Part shown: one piece after another, positions 34,707 to 43,266 of the stretch
Layout: each line of letters starts with the position of its first letter
Position numbering within the stretch: the first letter of the stretch is position 1
From: Acidobacteria bacterium UBA2990
GTDB lineage: Bacteria; Acidobacteriota; Vicinamibacteria; Vicinamibacterales; UBA8438
Assembly (NCBI GenBank): GCA_002347025.1
Contig: DEAE01000014.1
Span: 36,430-91,421 of the forward strand
Direction: 5' to 3'
DNA length: 54,992 nucleotides
The notes under the pieces: model-generated
What the model was told of the DNA's origin: nothing
Seen by the model: only the letters and a program-made list of their open reading frames with translations
Database searches by the model: none
Made by a program: the position numbers and the translations under genes

Positions 34707-35606
34707 TTACCACTGAAGTTGAGTGTCGATGGTCGTCTTACGGCCTTGTGCTACCAGCCTGGTGTCCGGAGAGCTGATGTGGATGATGTAGTCGAATTCA
34801 CCGGCGCCGATTTCTGTGTTTGGGTTAGGTTCGACTAGTGCAGCTGTTTTGATCAACCCTACAAAGCGCTCTCCAAGGGCCTTGGCGGTTTCCGGTTGGG
34901 TGTCGGTCGACACGACCAGAGAGAGCGAGACGGTCCGTCCGCGCTGAGTTAGAGCAGCGTCGATGACGAAGTCTTCGGCTCGAGCTGCGTCGCAGGCGTC
35001 CTCGATGGCACCAGAGCTGAGAATGGGGAAGTTCTGTGAGCTTGAGGCTTTGTCTTGCCTCACGAACCATCCCCCGATGGCTTTGAGGCCGTTAATGGCC
35101 TTGGGCAACAGCACAGCTAGTGGTGCAGCTGTTGCTATGCCACGTACGTCAGATCGCGCCGCTTGGGTGAGGGCACGTGGTGTCATAAAGTCCATCATGT
35201 CTTGGTGTGTGGCGCCACCAAGGGGCACGGGTACCGGTGCGATGATACGGTCGGCATCGCCGATAAGGTCAACGCCACCTCGTACGTCAAGCTTCGGTAG
35301 TAACCGACTTGCCGGGCGTGGACTTAGTCGCCACGGCGCGTCGCCACGCTCAAATCGGGAATCGCCGGATAAACCCACGCGCCTTGCGACTTGAAGAGCA
35401 CTCTGGATGCGTTCAAGTGATGCCTCAGTTGGTGTGTGATTGGAGCCCCGTTCAGCTTCAGGCTGAGAGTTAGATGGTTCGATCTGTGCGGAGCTAGATG
35501 CTGCTATCAAAAGCACGTGTAGCAAACTCATGGTTAGCCACCAGCAATGTTTCTGGGGACGAGGCCACCGGCTGCTGTCATGGGAGGAGCGTGGGTCTAG
35601 AGCCAT
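34707..35606 (-). CDS. Hypothetical exported protein
   Basis: I do not recognise this protein, about 299 residues from ATG 35606. A hydrophobic stretch (WWLTMSLLHVLLIAASSSAQ) forms a signal with a long charged n-region; an inner ATG at 35531 would give a short leader instead, and neither has a clear ribosome-binding site. The C-terminal half (DAARAEDFVIDAALTQRGRTVSLSLVVSTDTQPETAKALGERFVGL) looks like a mixed alpha/beta domain. The last strand is ending in TTIDTQLQW. There are single Cys residues but no catalytic motif. It stands alone between the propeller and pepD genes. The 275 bases beyond its stop (34432-34706) show no gene. Confidence 0.65.
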   Translation of the reverse strand: MALDPRSSHDSSRWPRPQKHCWWLTMSLLHVLLIAASSSAQIEPSNSQPEAERGSNHTPTEASLERIQSALQVARRVGLSGDSRFERGDAPWRLSPRPASRLLPKLDVRGGVDLIGDADRIIAPVPVPLGGATHQDMMDFMTPRALTQAARSDVRGIATAAPLAVLLPKAINGLKAIGGWFVRQDKASSSQNFPILSSGAIEDACDAARAEDFVIDAALTQRGRTVSLSLVVSTDTQPETAKALGERFVGLIKTAALVEPNPNTEIGAGEFDYIIHISSPDTRLVAQGRKTTIDTQLQW

Positions 35607-35738
35607 GTAGTAGTGTAAGTGTAGGGTAGATGATAGCACCGCGCATGTATCTCACTGGTTCAGAAAGCGTGGTGAATGTGATCGGGGCCTGTTGTCAGGG
35701 GAGTAGGTAAATTAGCCAGATGTTTATTTGGAGGATTC

Positions 35739-37190
35739 ATGAGCTTTGTCAGCGAACTCGAACCGACTGCGCTGTGGCGGCATTTCGATGAGATTCTTGA
35801 GATTCCTCGAGCGTCTAAAGATGAGGGCAGAATGCGTGCCCATGTGCTGGCTTTGGCTGATGAATATGGGTTAGCTCACCGTGTGGACTCGGCGGGAAAC
35901 GTGGTGGTAGCCAAGCCTGCTACAGCGGGCCATGAGCGTGCTGCGATTACTATCCTTCAATCACACCTTGACATGGTCCAGGAGAAGAATCGCGGTGTCG
36001 ACTTTGATTTTGGGACGGATGCCATTGTGCCTCAGATCGACGGAGATTACCTGACTGCTACCGGTACGACGTTGGGTTCGGACAACGGGATCGGGGTCGC
36101 GATGATGCTGGCCCTCATGGGGGAAACGCCGTTTGTTCACGGGCCCCTAGAGTTGCTGTTCACTATCGATGAAGAAACTGGGCTGACAGGTGCGGCCCAG
36201 CTCGATGCCAGTCTCCTTCAGGGCCGCCAACTTATCAACCTGGACTCCGAGGAAGATGGGATGGTTTATGTGGGCTGTGCCGGCGGGGGTGATACCCAAC
36301 TCACAGCAAATCTTCACCTAGTTACGCCCCCCGATGATGTCGTGGCGGTGTCGGTCGGTTTGATGGGCCTTAAAGGTGGGCACTCCGGGTGCGATATACA
36401 TCTACAACGTGGAAACGCTATTAAGTTGCTGGGCCGCGTCCTATGGTCTGTCTACTTGAAGAATCCGTTTCAGCTAGCCGGACTTGAAGGGGGCAGCGCC
36501 CATAACGCGATTCCACGGGAGGCATTTGCAGTGGTGGTTGTGCCGATTGACGGTCGAGATGCACTGTTGTCTCACGTCGAGCAGGAAGTTGCTGACATCC
36601 TTGTCGAGCATGGGAAAGTTGATCCAGGCTTGAAGTTGTCTGTAGAGGGTGCGATATCGCCTGATACCGTCTGGAGTGTTCAGACTACTCAAATGGTAAT
36701 AGGCTTGGTTAATGCCTTGCCGCACGGTGTCGAGGCGATGAGCCACGATATTCCTGACTTGGTTGAGACGAGTGTAAATCTTGCAACTGCTGCTGCTAAC
36801 AATGGACTTCTTCAATTGGGAGTGAGCAGTCGCTCGTCGATTGATTCGGCGCTTGAAGCTTTGCGGCGTCGTGTCCGAGCAGTTGGCCAGTTGGCGGGAG
36901 CTTCCGTTGAGGAGGATATGGCCTATCCTGGCTGGAAACCAGATCTCGACTCGCGTTTACTCGAGGTGGTCAAGGCTGTTCACCAGCGTGAGCTCGGGGC
37001 CGAACCGGAGGTCAAGGCGATTCATGCAGGGCTCGAATGTGGCATCCTTGGGAGGAAAACTCCTGGGATCGACATGATTTCGGTCGGTCCCCAGATTGAG
37101 TTCCCGCATTCGCCAGACGAGCGAGTGCATCTGTCTTCAGTCGGCCGTTTTTACACCCTAGTTGGGGCAACTCTAGCTGAACTGGCGTGA
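35739..37190 (+). CDS. pepD: Aminoacyl-histidine dipeptidase PepD (M20C)
   Basis: 483 residues, the normal length for PepD, with GGAGG 4-5 bases before ATG 35739. Metal-binding motifs are SHLDMVQEKN (His-x-Asp), TLGSDNGIGVA (bridging Asp), TIDEETGLTGA (catalytic Glu plus ligand Glu) and NLDSEEDGMVYVGCAGG. GLKGGHSGCDIH lies in the lid/dimerisation region, and HAGLECGILG near the C-terminus supplies further ligands. The enzyme hydrolyses Xaa-His dipeptides such as carnosine using two Zn2+ ions, in the cytoplasm. It has no signal peptide. It probably recycles imported peptides. Confidence 0.95.
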   Translation: MSFVSELEPTALWRHFDEILEIPRASKDEGRMRAHVLALADEYGLAHRVDSAGNVVVAKPATAGHERAAITILQSHLDMVQEKNRGVDFDFGTDAIVPQIDGDYLTATGTTLGSDNGIGVAMMLALMGETPFVHGPLELLFTIDEETGLTGAAQLDASLLQGRQLINLDSEEDGMVYVGCAGGGDTQLTANLHLVTPPDDVVAVSVGLMGLKGGHSGCDIHLQRGNAIKLLGRVLWSVYLKNPFQLAGLEGGSAHNAIPREAFAVVVVPIDGRDALLSHVEQEVADILVEHGKVDPGLKLSVEGAISPDTVWSVQTTQMVIGLVNALPHGVEAMSHDIPDLVETSVNLATAAANNGLLQLGVSSRSSIDSALEALRRRVRAVGQLAGASVEEDMAYPGWKPDLDSRLLEVVKAVHQRELGAEPEVKAIHAGLECGILGRKTPGIDMISVGPQIEFPHSPDERVHLSSVGRFYTLVGATLAELA

Positions 37191-37257
37191 GGGTGACTGC
37201 CATATAGATGTAAAGTTAGGAGAGGTTCGTGCGGCAACATACCTTTAAGGAGGCATT

Positions 37258-37869
37258 ATGCGAAGCATTCTGATAGCTGTGGTAGTTCTGTTCGTTAGCA
37301 TGCCCGTTTTTGGGCAGGGTGGAGGGGTATCGGTTGATGGTTGGCAAGCGAGACTCGACAGTGGCCGAGCTGACGTCAATGACCTTAGTTTCATGTCGAT
37401 GGGTGGGGGATTTCACGTAACGACTGGTCCCCATGCGATCTTTTGGAACCCTGAGAACGCTGCTACCGGCACCTATACCCTCAGTGGGACCTTCACACAA
37501 ACCGAGCCGTCATCACACCCAAACTCATTCGGTGTTTTTATTGGCGGTCAGAATCTCGATGATGATAGTCAGGCCTATACCTACTTTTTGATCAGAGAAG
37601 ACGGTCAGTTCCTTATCAAGCAGCGGGTGGGTAGCGACACTGAGGACCTGAGTCCGGGTTGGGCGCCACATACCGCCGTTAATGCAATTGAAAACGGACG
37701 GATGCAGAATAAGCTTAGTGTCGAGGTGGGGCAAACCCAGATCCGCTTTCTTGCGAATGACACCGAATTGGCGAGTATTCCCAGGGCCGGTCTTTCGGTC
37801 GATGGAGTTGCAGGTGTCCGATTCAGTCATCAACTAAATGTGCATGTCAGCGACTTCATGATCGAGTAA
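37258..37869 (+). CDS. Secreted concanavalin-like beta-sandwich protein
   Basis: 203 residues with AAGGAGG 6 bases before ATG 37258 and a signal peptide ending VFGQGG. The body alternates beta strands: GGFHVTTGPHAIFWNP, GTYTLSGTFTQTEPS, GVFIGGQNL, YTYFLIREDGQFLIKQRVG, LSVEVGQTQIRFLAND and VAGVRFSHQLNVHVSDFMIE. This is the LamG/DUF1080-like jelly-roll pattern with a closing LNVHVSDF strand. It has no clear catalytic residue set and may be a binding protein for polysaccharide or protein. It is 67 bases downstream of pepD but has its own strong ribosome-binding site. A hairpin follows 15 bases after the stop. Confidence 0.75.
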   Translation: MRSILIAVVVLFVSMPVFGQGGGVSVDGWQARLDSGRADVNDLSFMSMGGGFHVTTGPHAIFWNPENAATGTYTLSGTFTQTEPSSHPNSFGVFIGGQNLDDDSQAYTYFLIREDGQFLIKQRVGSDTEDLSPGWAPHTAVNAIENGRMQNKLSVEVGQTQIRFLANDTELASIPRAGLSVDGVAGVRFSHQLNVHVSDFMIE

Positions 37870-37884
37870 TTCATACGAAACCTT

Positions 37885-37924
37885 GACGCCGGTGAGGGCG
37901 GACCATCTGCTCCTTGCCGGCGTC
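37885..37924 (+). terminator. GC-rich hairpin after the beta-sandwich gene
   Basis: GACGCCGG (37885-37892) pairs with CCGGCGTC (37917-37924), and the stem can extend inward by about five more pairs including wobble. There is no T run after it. It is a plausible terminator of the pepD transcription unit. Confidence 0.5.
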
Positions 37925-38032
37925 GAGTCTGTGGTTTGTGTGACTGCAGCCGTTGGTAGCTGGGTACCAGTTTAATCCCTGTGCTGGCCCGTTCACTTAG
38001 GCACTGAGTATTCTTGAGGTTTTAGGTCTGAG

Positions 38033-38230
38033 TCAGTGTGTTTGAGGGTGGGTTGGTGGAATAGGAATTTCGGTCGGTTGTGTTACAACCTCGGCGTCGC
38101 AATCGTCGCATCCATGGCAGGAGGTAGTGGAGTCTGAATCCCCGCCATTTGTGACAGCACGTAGCTGCCGGAACAGTGATACAAGAGCCAACCCGACAAT
38201 GACATAAACAAGTGGTTCTTGCCAGGTCAT
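38033..38230 (-). CDS. FeoB-associated Cys-rich membrane protein
   Basis: A 65-residue protein with one transmembrane helix (about residues 6-21, PLVYVIVGLALVSLF) followed by SCHGCDDC (Cys38, 41 and 44, CxxCxxC) and a Pro/Thr tail. ATG 38230 overlaps the feoAB stop by 4 bases (ATGA), so translation is coupled. This is the size and layout of the FeoB_associated family (PF12669), small proteins found after FeoB in many bacteria. They may assist ferrous iron passage or regulate FeoB. The frame also opens further upstream inside feoAB, but that longer version would bury the typical start. Confidence 0.85.
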   Translation of the reverse strand: MTWQEPLVYVIVGLALVSLFRQLRAVTNGGDSDSTTSCHGCDDCDAEVVTQPTEIPIPPTHPQTH

Positions 38231-40746
38231 GAAACCCCCCAACCGAAAGCTGTTCCAACCTGGTAGGTCATTAGAGAGGCAGCATAGGCTAATAACGACA
38301 TGTAGCCGACCATGAATAGAGGCCAAGCCCACCCTCCTGCCTCTTTACGCACTACCACGACCGTACTCATGCATTGACAAGCTAGGACAAAGAACACCAT
38401 CAGCGATACTCCGCTTAGTGGAGTCATTAGTGGACTACCGTCGCTATGTTTGGCATCTTGGAGTGAGGAGCGGAGGCTTACGGTTTCTTCATCTGCTTCT
38501 TCGATCCCGAAGACGATACCCAGCGTGGACACGAAGACTTCGCGGGCTGCGAAAGCGCCAATGATGCCGACGCCTATTCGCCAATCGAACCCGAGGGGTT
38601 CTATTATTGGTTCGATGAACCGTCCAACTCTTCCTCCTGCGCTGTAACGCAGTTGTTCACCAGCCTGTAGGCCATCGAGTTCGGCCAATTTGTCCGCTAG
38701 CTCGGTAGCATCCGTGATAGTGGAAACGGCCCGATCACGGGATTCGTTATATTGGGTGTCGATTGACTCGCTGCGGGGAAACGACAGTAGTGCCCACAAA
38801 ATGATGGTCATTGTGAGGATGATGGTTCCGGCATCCACTAGAAATTTCCGAACGCGTCGCCAGGTTGTGAGTGCCACGCTACGCCACACTGGTAAGCGAT
38901 AAGGTGGAAGCTCAAGGAGTAGGGGCATCCGAGGGCCGCGCAGTACCGTTCGCCTGAGGACGGCGGCTGCCCCCAAGGTGGCCGTCACCGAGAGTGTATA
39001 CATAGCAAACAGCACGACAGCCCCTGCGCTCAAGACTCCAAAGATTCTAGCGTCTCCGGCGAAAACCACCGCTGTGACCAGTGCGTAAACGGGGAGTCTG
39101 GCACTACAGGAAACCATTGGTAGCGTGAGCATGGTGATGAGGCGATCTCGGCGACTCTCAATAGTCCGGGTGGCCATGACCGCAGGGATTGCACAGGCGA
39201 AGCCAGAAAGCATCGGTACGAACGCTTTTCCATGTAGGCCAACGCGACCCATGAGCCGATCGATCACAAAAGCGACTCTGGCCAGGTAGCCAAGATCTTC
39301 GAGTAGTGCGATAAAAAAGAAGAGCATGGCGATCTGTGGCACAAACACCACGACGTTGCCAACTCCGGCTATAACTCCGTCGACTATCAGGTCGACCAGA
39401 ATTCCTGCCGGCAACATGGAGGAGACACTGGTCTGTAGCCATGCCGTTGCTGCTTCAATAGCTCCAATGAATGGTTCAGACCATGTGAACAGGGCCTCGA
39501 ATACAAGAGCCATTACTGCTGCGAATGTGGCTATGCCGTAGATGCGGTGGGTGAGTACAGCGTCAAGCCTGTTCGTCCACCTCCGTGTGTCCTCACCCTT
39601 AGTGCTTCTGACATCGTTGGCGACTTCCTCGATCCAACGGTAACGCGCGTCGATGATTTCCTGGTTGAGGCTGCGGTTAGCCTCGGCTGCTTTATGCTGG
39701 ACTGCGGTTACTGTGCGTTTGACTGGAGCTGGGAGATCGGGTGTTCTGGTGTCGCTGGTGTCGGATGATAGTAGGGACCACATAGCCCAAGCCCGTCGGG
39801 CGGCTGGAGTTCGGCCGAGCCCGGATTCAGCAAGTGCTTTGGCGGTCGTTTCTACGTCTGCTTCGGCGTTTGCAGGGAGCCCATTCCAAACCAATTCGCT
39901 ACGAGGCGACAGTTTGATGCTGTTGCCAATAGCGGTCTGTAGTTCGGTCAGTCCCTTACTTTTCGATGCGATAGTTGGAATGATGGTTGCGCCTAACCAG
40001 TCGCCTAGACGTTTCGCGTCGAAGTCAGTGCCAGCAGCGGCCGCTTCGTCGATCATGTTAAGAGCTACTACTACCGGGACGCCAGTTTCAACAATTTGGA
40101 GTAGCAAGTACATGGCGCGCTCGAAGGCACCGGCGTCGATAACCACGATCACGGCGTCTGGAGGGGGTCCATGTCTTCCGAGTACCTCGTCGACAGCCAC
40201 TTGTTCATCTGGAGAATGAGCAGTCAAACTGTAAGTGCCAGGTAGGTCAACAATTTCAACCCGTGACCCTTCAGAGAGTGTCACTTGCCTCGATGTTCTG
40301 GTGACTGTGACGCCAGGGTAGTTGCTCACCTGGGCTCGTGCCCCGGTGAGGGCATTAAACACGGTTGTCTTGCCGGAGTTAGCATTCCCGGCCACGAGGA
40401 TTCGTGGAACCACCGTGCCGGTGGGAGTAATCGTTTCTCTGATATCTCCGTGGGTGAGGTGACAAGGTTCTCCAACACTGTTTCGCTCTGAGTGTGTCGA
40501 GGGGATGTCATCAGGCGCTAGTTGGATCTGAGCTGCGTCGTCGAGCCGCAGGGATAAAAGATAGCCTCGCAGTCGGATTTTTAGGGGGTCGCCCATTGGT
40601 GCACGACGGACTGCTTCAACGCGAGTGCCCGGTAACAGTCCCATTTCCATCAGTCGTTGAGCCATAGGCTCGGTACAACCGACTCGTTGGACGACAGAGC
40701 TACTACCGAGAGGGAGTTGGTCGAGGGTGGGCTGACCCTGAGTCAC
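38227..40746 (-). CDS. feoB: FeoA-FeoB fusion ferrous iron transporter
   Basis: About 839 residues from a GTG at 40746 (AGGA 10 bases upstream). A TTG at 40839 would add 31 residues but has only a crowded site. An N-terminal FeoA SH3-like domain (TLDQLPLGSSSVV...MAQRLMEMGLLPGTRVE) is joined to FeoB. The G domain has GNANSGKTT (P-loop, unusual in having A and S where GNPNCGKT is normal), DLPGTYSL (G3) and NMID (G4). The C-terminal half contains two Gate domains with about ten helices (GFACAIPAVMATRTIE; FAAREVFVST). It imports Fe2+ across the inner membrane. It lies in an operon with the small Cys-rich partner. The opposing aldehyde dehydrogenase gene shares the upstream region. Confidence 0.95.
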   Translation of the reverse strand: MTQGQPTLDQLPLGSSSVVQRVGCTEPMAQRLMEMGLLPGTRVEAVRRAPMGDPLKIRLRGYLLSLRLDDAAQIQLAPDDIPSTHSERNSVGEPCHLTHGDIRETITPTGTVVPRILVAGNANSGKTTVFNALTGARAQVSNYPGVTVTRTSRQVTLSEGSRVEIVDLPGTYSLTAHSPDEQVAVDEVLGRHGPPPDAVIVVIDAGAFERAMYLLLQIVETGVPVVVALNMIDEAAAAGTDFDAKRLGDWLGATIIPTIASKSKGLTELQTAIGNSIKLSPRSELVWNGLPANAEADVETTAKALAESGLGRTPAARRAWAMWSLLSSDTSDTRTPDLPAPVKRTVTAVQHKAAEANRSLNQEIIDARYRWIEEVANDVRSTKGEDTRRWTNRLDAVLTHRIYGIATFAAVMALVFEALFTWSEPFIGAIEAATAWLQTSVSSMLPAGILVDLIVDGVIAGVGNVVVFVPQIAMLFFFIALLEDLGYLARVAFVIDRLMGRVGLHGKAFVPMLSGFACAIPAVMATRTIESRRDRLITMLTLPMVSCSARLPVYALVTAVVFAGDARIFGVLSAGAVVLFAMYTLSVTATLGAAAVLRRTVLRGPRMPLLLELPPYRLPVWRSVALTTWRRVRKFLVDAGTIILTMTIILWALLSFPRSESIDTQYNESRDRAVSTITDATELADKLAELDGLQAGEQLRYSAGGRVGRFIEPIIEPLGFDWRIGVGIIGAFAAREVFVSTLGIVFGIEEADEETVSLRSSLQDAKHSDGSPLMTPLSGVSLMVFFVLACQCMSTVVVVRKEAGGWAWPLFMVGYMSLLAYAASLMTYQVGTAFGWGVS

Positions 40747-40950
40747 TAGTATCCATTCCTGTGAGTTGAGTTCGCTTGAACGTTCGCTTAAAGTGAGCTT
40801 ACATCTTATGTTGAAATGAGGGAACTCTATCTCGGACAAATTCTCCCGGTCAAGGTCTTGTGTAAGTAGCTCCTGTCGAGTTGGTGGTGTGGCAAAATAC
40901 CTAGGATGACCTTGGATCTTTCACTTGTGAGGTCCAATTCAGATTTTTCT

Positions 40951-42582
40951 ATGAACAACACTTGTGTGCAGGTGCCGAGGGCCCACAATGAAGCAGTGCT
41001 TGATTATGCACCCGGTTCATCTGGGAGGGTGGCGCTCAAAGCAGAGCTTGGGAAATTTCTCAGTGACCACTCAGAGGTCCCGCTGGTCATAGGGGGGCGT
41101 GACGTTACAACAGGTGAGCTCGGATCGTGCATTTTACCCCACGAACATCAACATCAGTTAGCCAAGTATCACCGGGGAAATGCTGAGACTGTCGACCAAG
41201 CCATTGCTGCCGCCGCAGCTGCACGTCCAGGCTGGAGCGAGATGGCTTGGGAGTCACGGGCCGCTATCTTCCTCAAAGCCGCGGACCTGTTGGCTGGCCG
41301 TTATCGCCAGAAACTCAATGCCGCCACAATGCTGAACCAGAGTAAGACCCCTCACCAGGCGGAGATAGATGCTGCTTGTGAACTCATCGACTTCTGGCGT
41401 TTCAATGCGTCATATCTGCCTTTCATTTACGGCCAGCAGCCCGCGAGCGCTCCCGGGACATGGAACTATGTCGAATATCGGGCTCTGGAAGGGTTTGTGT
41501 TTGCCGTTACTCCGTTCAATTTCACCTCTGTCGCGGGCAATTTGCCCACAAGCCCAGCTCTAATGGGAAACACCGTGGTGTGGAAGCCGGCGTCGACCGC
41601 CGTCTTTACTGCCTACTGGTTAATCAAGTTGTTGGAGGAGGCAGGATTGCCGCCTGGTGTGATCAATTTGGTGCCTGGCAACGGAGAGCAGATAGGCAAC
41701 ATCGCCCTGGGGCACGAAGACTTGGCCGGGGTGCACTTCACCGGAAGCACTGGGGTGTTTCGAAGTATGCTGGGCGTTGTCGGTACAAATATAGCGGGTT
41801 ACAAGAACTATCCTCGGGTGGTGGGGGAAACTGGTGGAAAGAATTTTGTGTTCGCCCATCCCTCAGCTGATCTAGATGCATTGGTTGCCAATTTGGTCCG
41901 TGGAGCTTTTGAATACCAGGGGCAGAAGTGCAGCGCCGCTAGCCGGGCCTATATTCCAGAGAGTCTCTGGAGCAGGCTGCACGATCGTTTGCGGGACGAA
42001 GTGGAGTCGATTAAGTTTGGTGACGTCACCGACTTTACCAATTTTATGGGAGCGGTGATCGATAAGGCTGCGTTCGATAAACTTCGGCAATATATTGACT
42101 CGGCCAAAATGGACAGCGGCGCAGATGTGATCTGTGGTGGCGGATGTGATGACAGCCAGGGCTACTTTGTTGCACCTACTGTCATCCGAGCCCATGACCC
42201 GTATTACACAACCATGCAAACGGAACTCTTTGGTCCGATCTTAACTGTCTATGTTTATAAGGATGCTGATTACGCGGATACCCTCGATTTGTGCGACCGC
42301 ACGTCACCGTATGCGTTGACAGGAGCGATTTTCGCTCAAGAAAGAACGGCAATCGATCTTGCACTCGGGCGACTGCGTCAGGCTGCTGGCAACTTCTATA
42401 TTAACGACAAGCCGACCGGTGCGGTGGTAGGGCAGCAGCCGTTCGGAGGTTCTAGGGCCTCTGGGACCAACGACAAGGCGGGTAGCTCGCTCAATCTGTA
42501 CCGTTGGGTCAGTGCCAGAACCGTCAAGGAAACGTTCGCTCCTGTGGATGATTACCGCTATCCCTTCATGGAGGAGTGTTGA
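40951..42582 (+). CDS. pruA: L-glutamate gamma-semialdehyde (P5C) dehydrogenase, type 1
   Basis: About 543 residues from ATG 40951; an ATG at 40906 would add 15 residues, and neither has a strong ribosome-binding site. The N-terminal VPRAHNEAVLDYAPGS is the hallmark of the eukaryotic-like P5C dehydrogenase group (TIGR01236). Catalytic Glu lies in GETGGKNFVF and catalytic Cys in GQKCSAASRAYIP. NAD-binding FTGSTGVF and the late QQPFGGSRASGTNDKAG block are also conserved. The enzyme converts glutamate semialdehyde to glutamate using NAD+, the last step of proline breakdown. No proline dehydrogenase gene lies next to it in this window. Confidence 0.93.
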   Translation: MNNTCVQVPRAHNEAVLDYAPGSSGRVALKAELGKFLSDHSEVPLVIGGRDVTTGELGSCILPHEHQHQLAKYHRGNAETVDQAIAAAAAARPGWSEMAWESRAAIFLKAADLLAGRYRQKLNAATMLNQSKTPHQAEIDAACELIDFWRFNASYLPFIYGQQPASAPGTWNYVEYRALEGFVFAVTPFNFTSVAGNLPTSPALMGNTVVWKPASTAVFTAYWLIKLLEEAGLPPGVINLVPGNGEQIGNIALGHEDLAGVHFTGSTGVFRSMLGVVGTNIAGYKNYPRVVGETGGKNFVFAHPSADLDALVANLVRGAFEYQGQKCSAASRAYIPESLWSRLHDRLRDEVESIKFGDVTDFTNFMGAVIDKAAFDKLRQYIDSAKMDSGADVICGGGCDDSQGYFVAPTVIRAHDPYYTTMQTELFGPILTVYVYKDADYADTLDLCDRTSPYALTGAIFAQERTAIDLALGRLRQAAGNFYINDKPTGAVVGQQPFGGSRASGTNDKAGSSLNLYRWVSARTVKETFAPVDDYRYPFMEEC

Positions 42583-42663
42583 AATAAGGGATTCAGATGA
42601 CCAATGCCAATTTAGTAGTGCCGGCTAAAATTTAGGGATTTATATTCCTGGGGAGCAATCCTA

Positions 42664-43044
42664 ATGAGACTGTTCAGGAGTGCCTTATACACCGTTGCTA
42701 TTGTGATCTCTGGTGTGTTCGTCTGGCTCGCAGAACCTCTGCCGGCCCAGATTGTTCTAGCTGGTAGCACTCCTGAAGATGGGGCGGTGCTCGATGGAGC
42801 GGTTCGAACTGTCCGGGTTTGGTTCGATCAAGAACTGCAGGTGTCCAGAAGCACTTTGGATATCGACGGTCCAGGCAATAGAGCAACAATTGAAGGGCTG
42901 CACACGATGGGTGAAAATGACCTTATGGGGCGAGTGTCAGGTCCGATGCCAGACGGTGAGTGGACGATGACTTGGACGGCCATCGGTATTGATGGAGAGG
43001 AACGCAGCGGAAACATTATGTTCACAGTCCAGCGCCAGCGGTGA
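42664..43044 (+). CDS. CopC-like protein lacking the usual copper histidines
   Basis: 126 residues with a signal peptide ending PLPAQ and GGGAG before ATG 42664. The remainder is a CopC/YobA beta-sandwich: STPEDGAVLDGAVRTVRVWFDQELQ, SRSTLDIDGP and WTMTWTAIGIDGEERSGNIMFTV. In copper-binding CopC the mature protein begins with His and the last conserved segment reads DGH. Here the N-terminal His is absent and the late triplet is DGE, so Cu(II) binding by the standard site is unlikely. A second CopC-like gene with both histidines lies at 45606. This copy may be a repurposed or accessory protein. Confidence 0.82.
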   Translation: MRLFRSALYTVAIVISGVFVWLAEPLPAQIVLAGSTPEDGAVLDGAVRTVRVWFDQELQVSRSTLDIDGPGNRATIEGLHTMGENDLMGRVSGPMPDGEWTMTWTAIGIDGEERSGNIMFTVQRQR

Positions 43045-43220
43045 GCATCTGCCTTTTGCAGGTATTGGTGATAGGTGTACGCGCAGGCAGTGAAGTTGTT
43101 TCGCTTGATCCAGTAACGAATTATGCTGAACTCGGGGTAATCGTGGGAGCAGGCGCACTCTACACCCCGCGTGTTTTCTTTCTGAGTTTGGGTTACTGCA
43201 GTTTCAGATCAGAAGAGGAA

Positions 43221-43259
43221 GCCTGTCCTGCGTTGAATGGTTTTTGACGTAGGACAGGC
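43221..43259. terminator. Hairpin between convergent genes
   Basis: A 13-bp stem with one G-U pair (43221-43233 with 43247-43259) and a 13-base loop lies 7 bases beyond the stop of the reverse-strand gene. The loop contains TTTTT, but no T run follows the stem on either strand. It is the likely terminator of that gene. Confidence 0.6.
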
Positions 43260-43266
43260 CCGCTAG

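Noticed and set aside
40747..40950. Fur-like box between feoAB and the aldehyde dehydrogenase gene
   Set aside because: The best candidate (TGAGCTTACATCTTA) matches only about four of seven arm positions, no better than chance.
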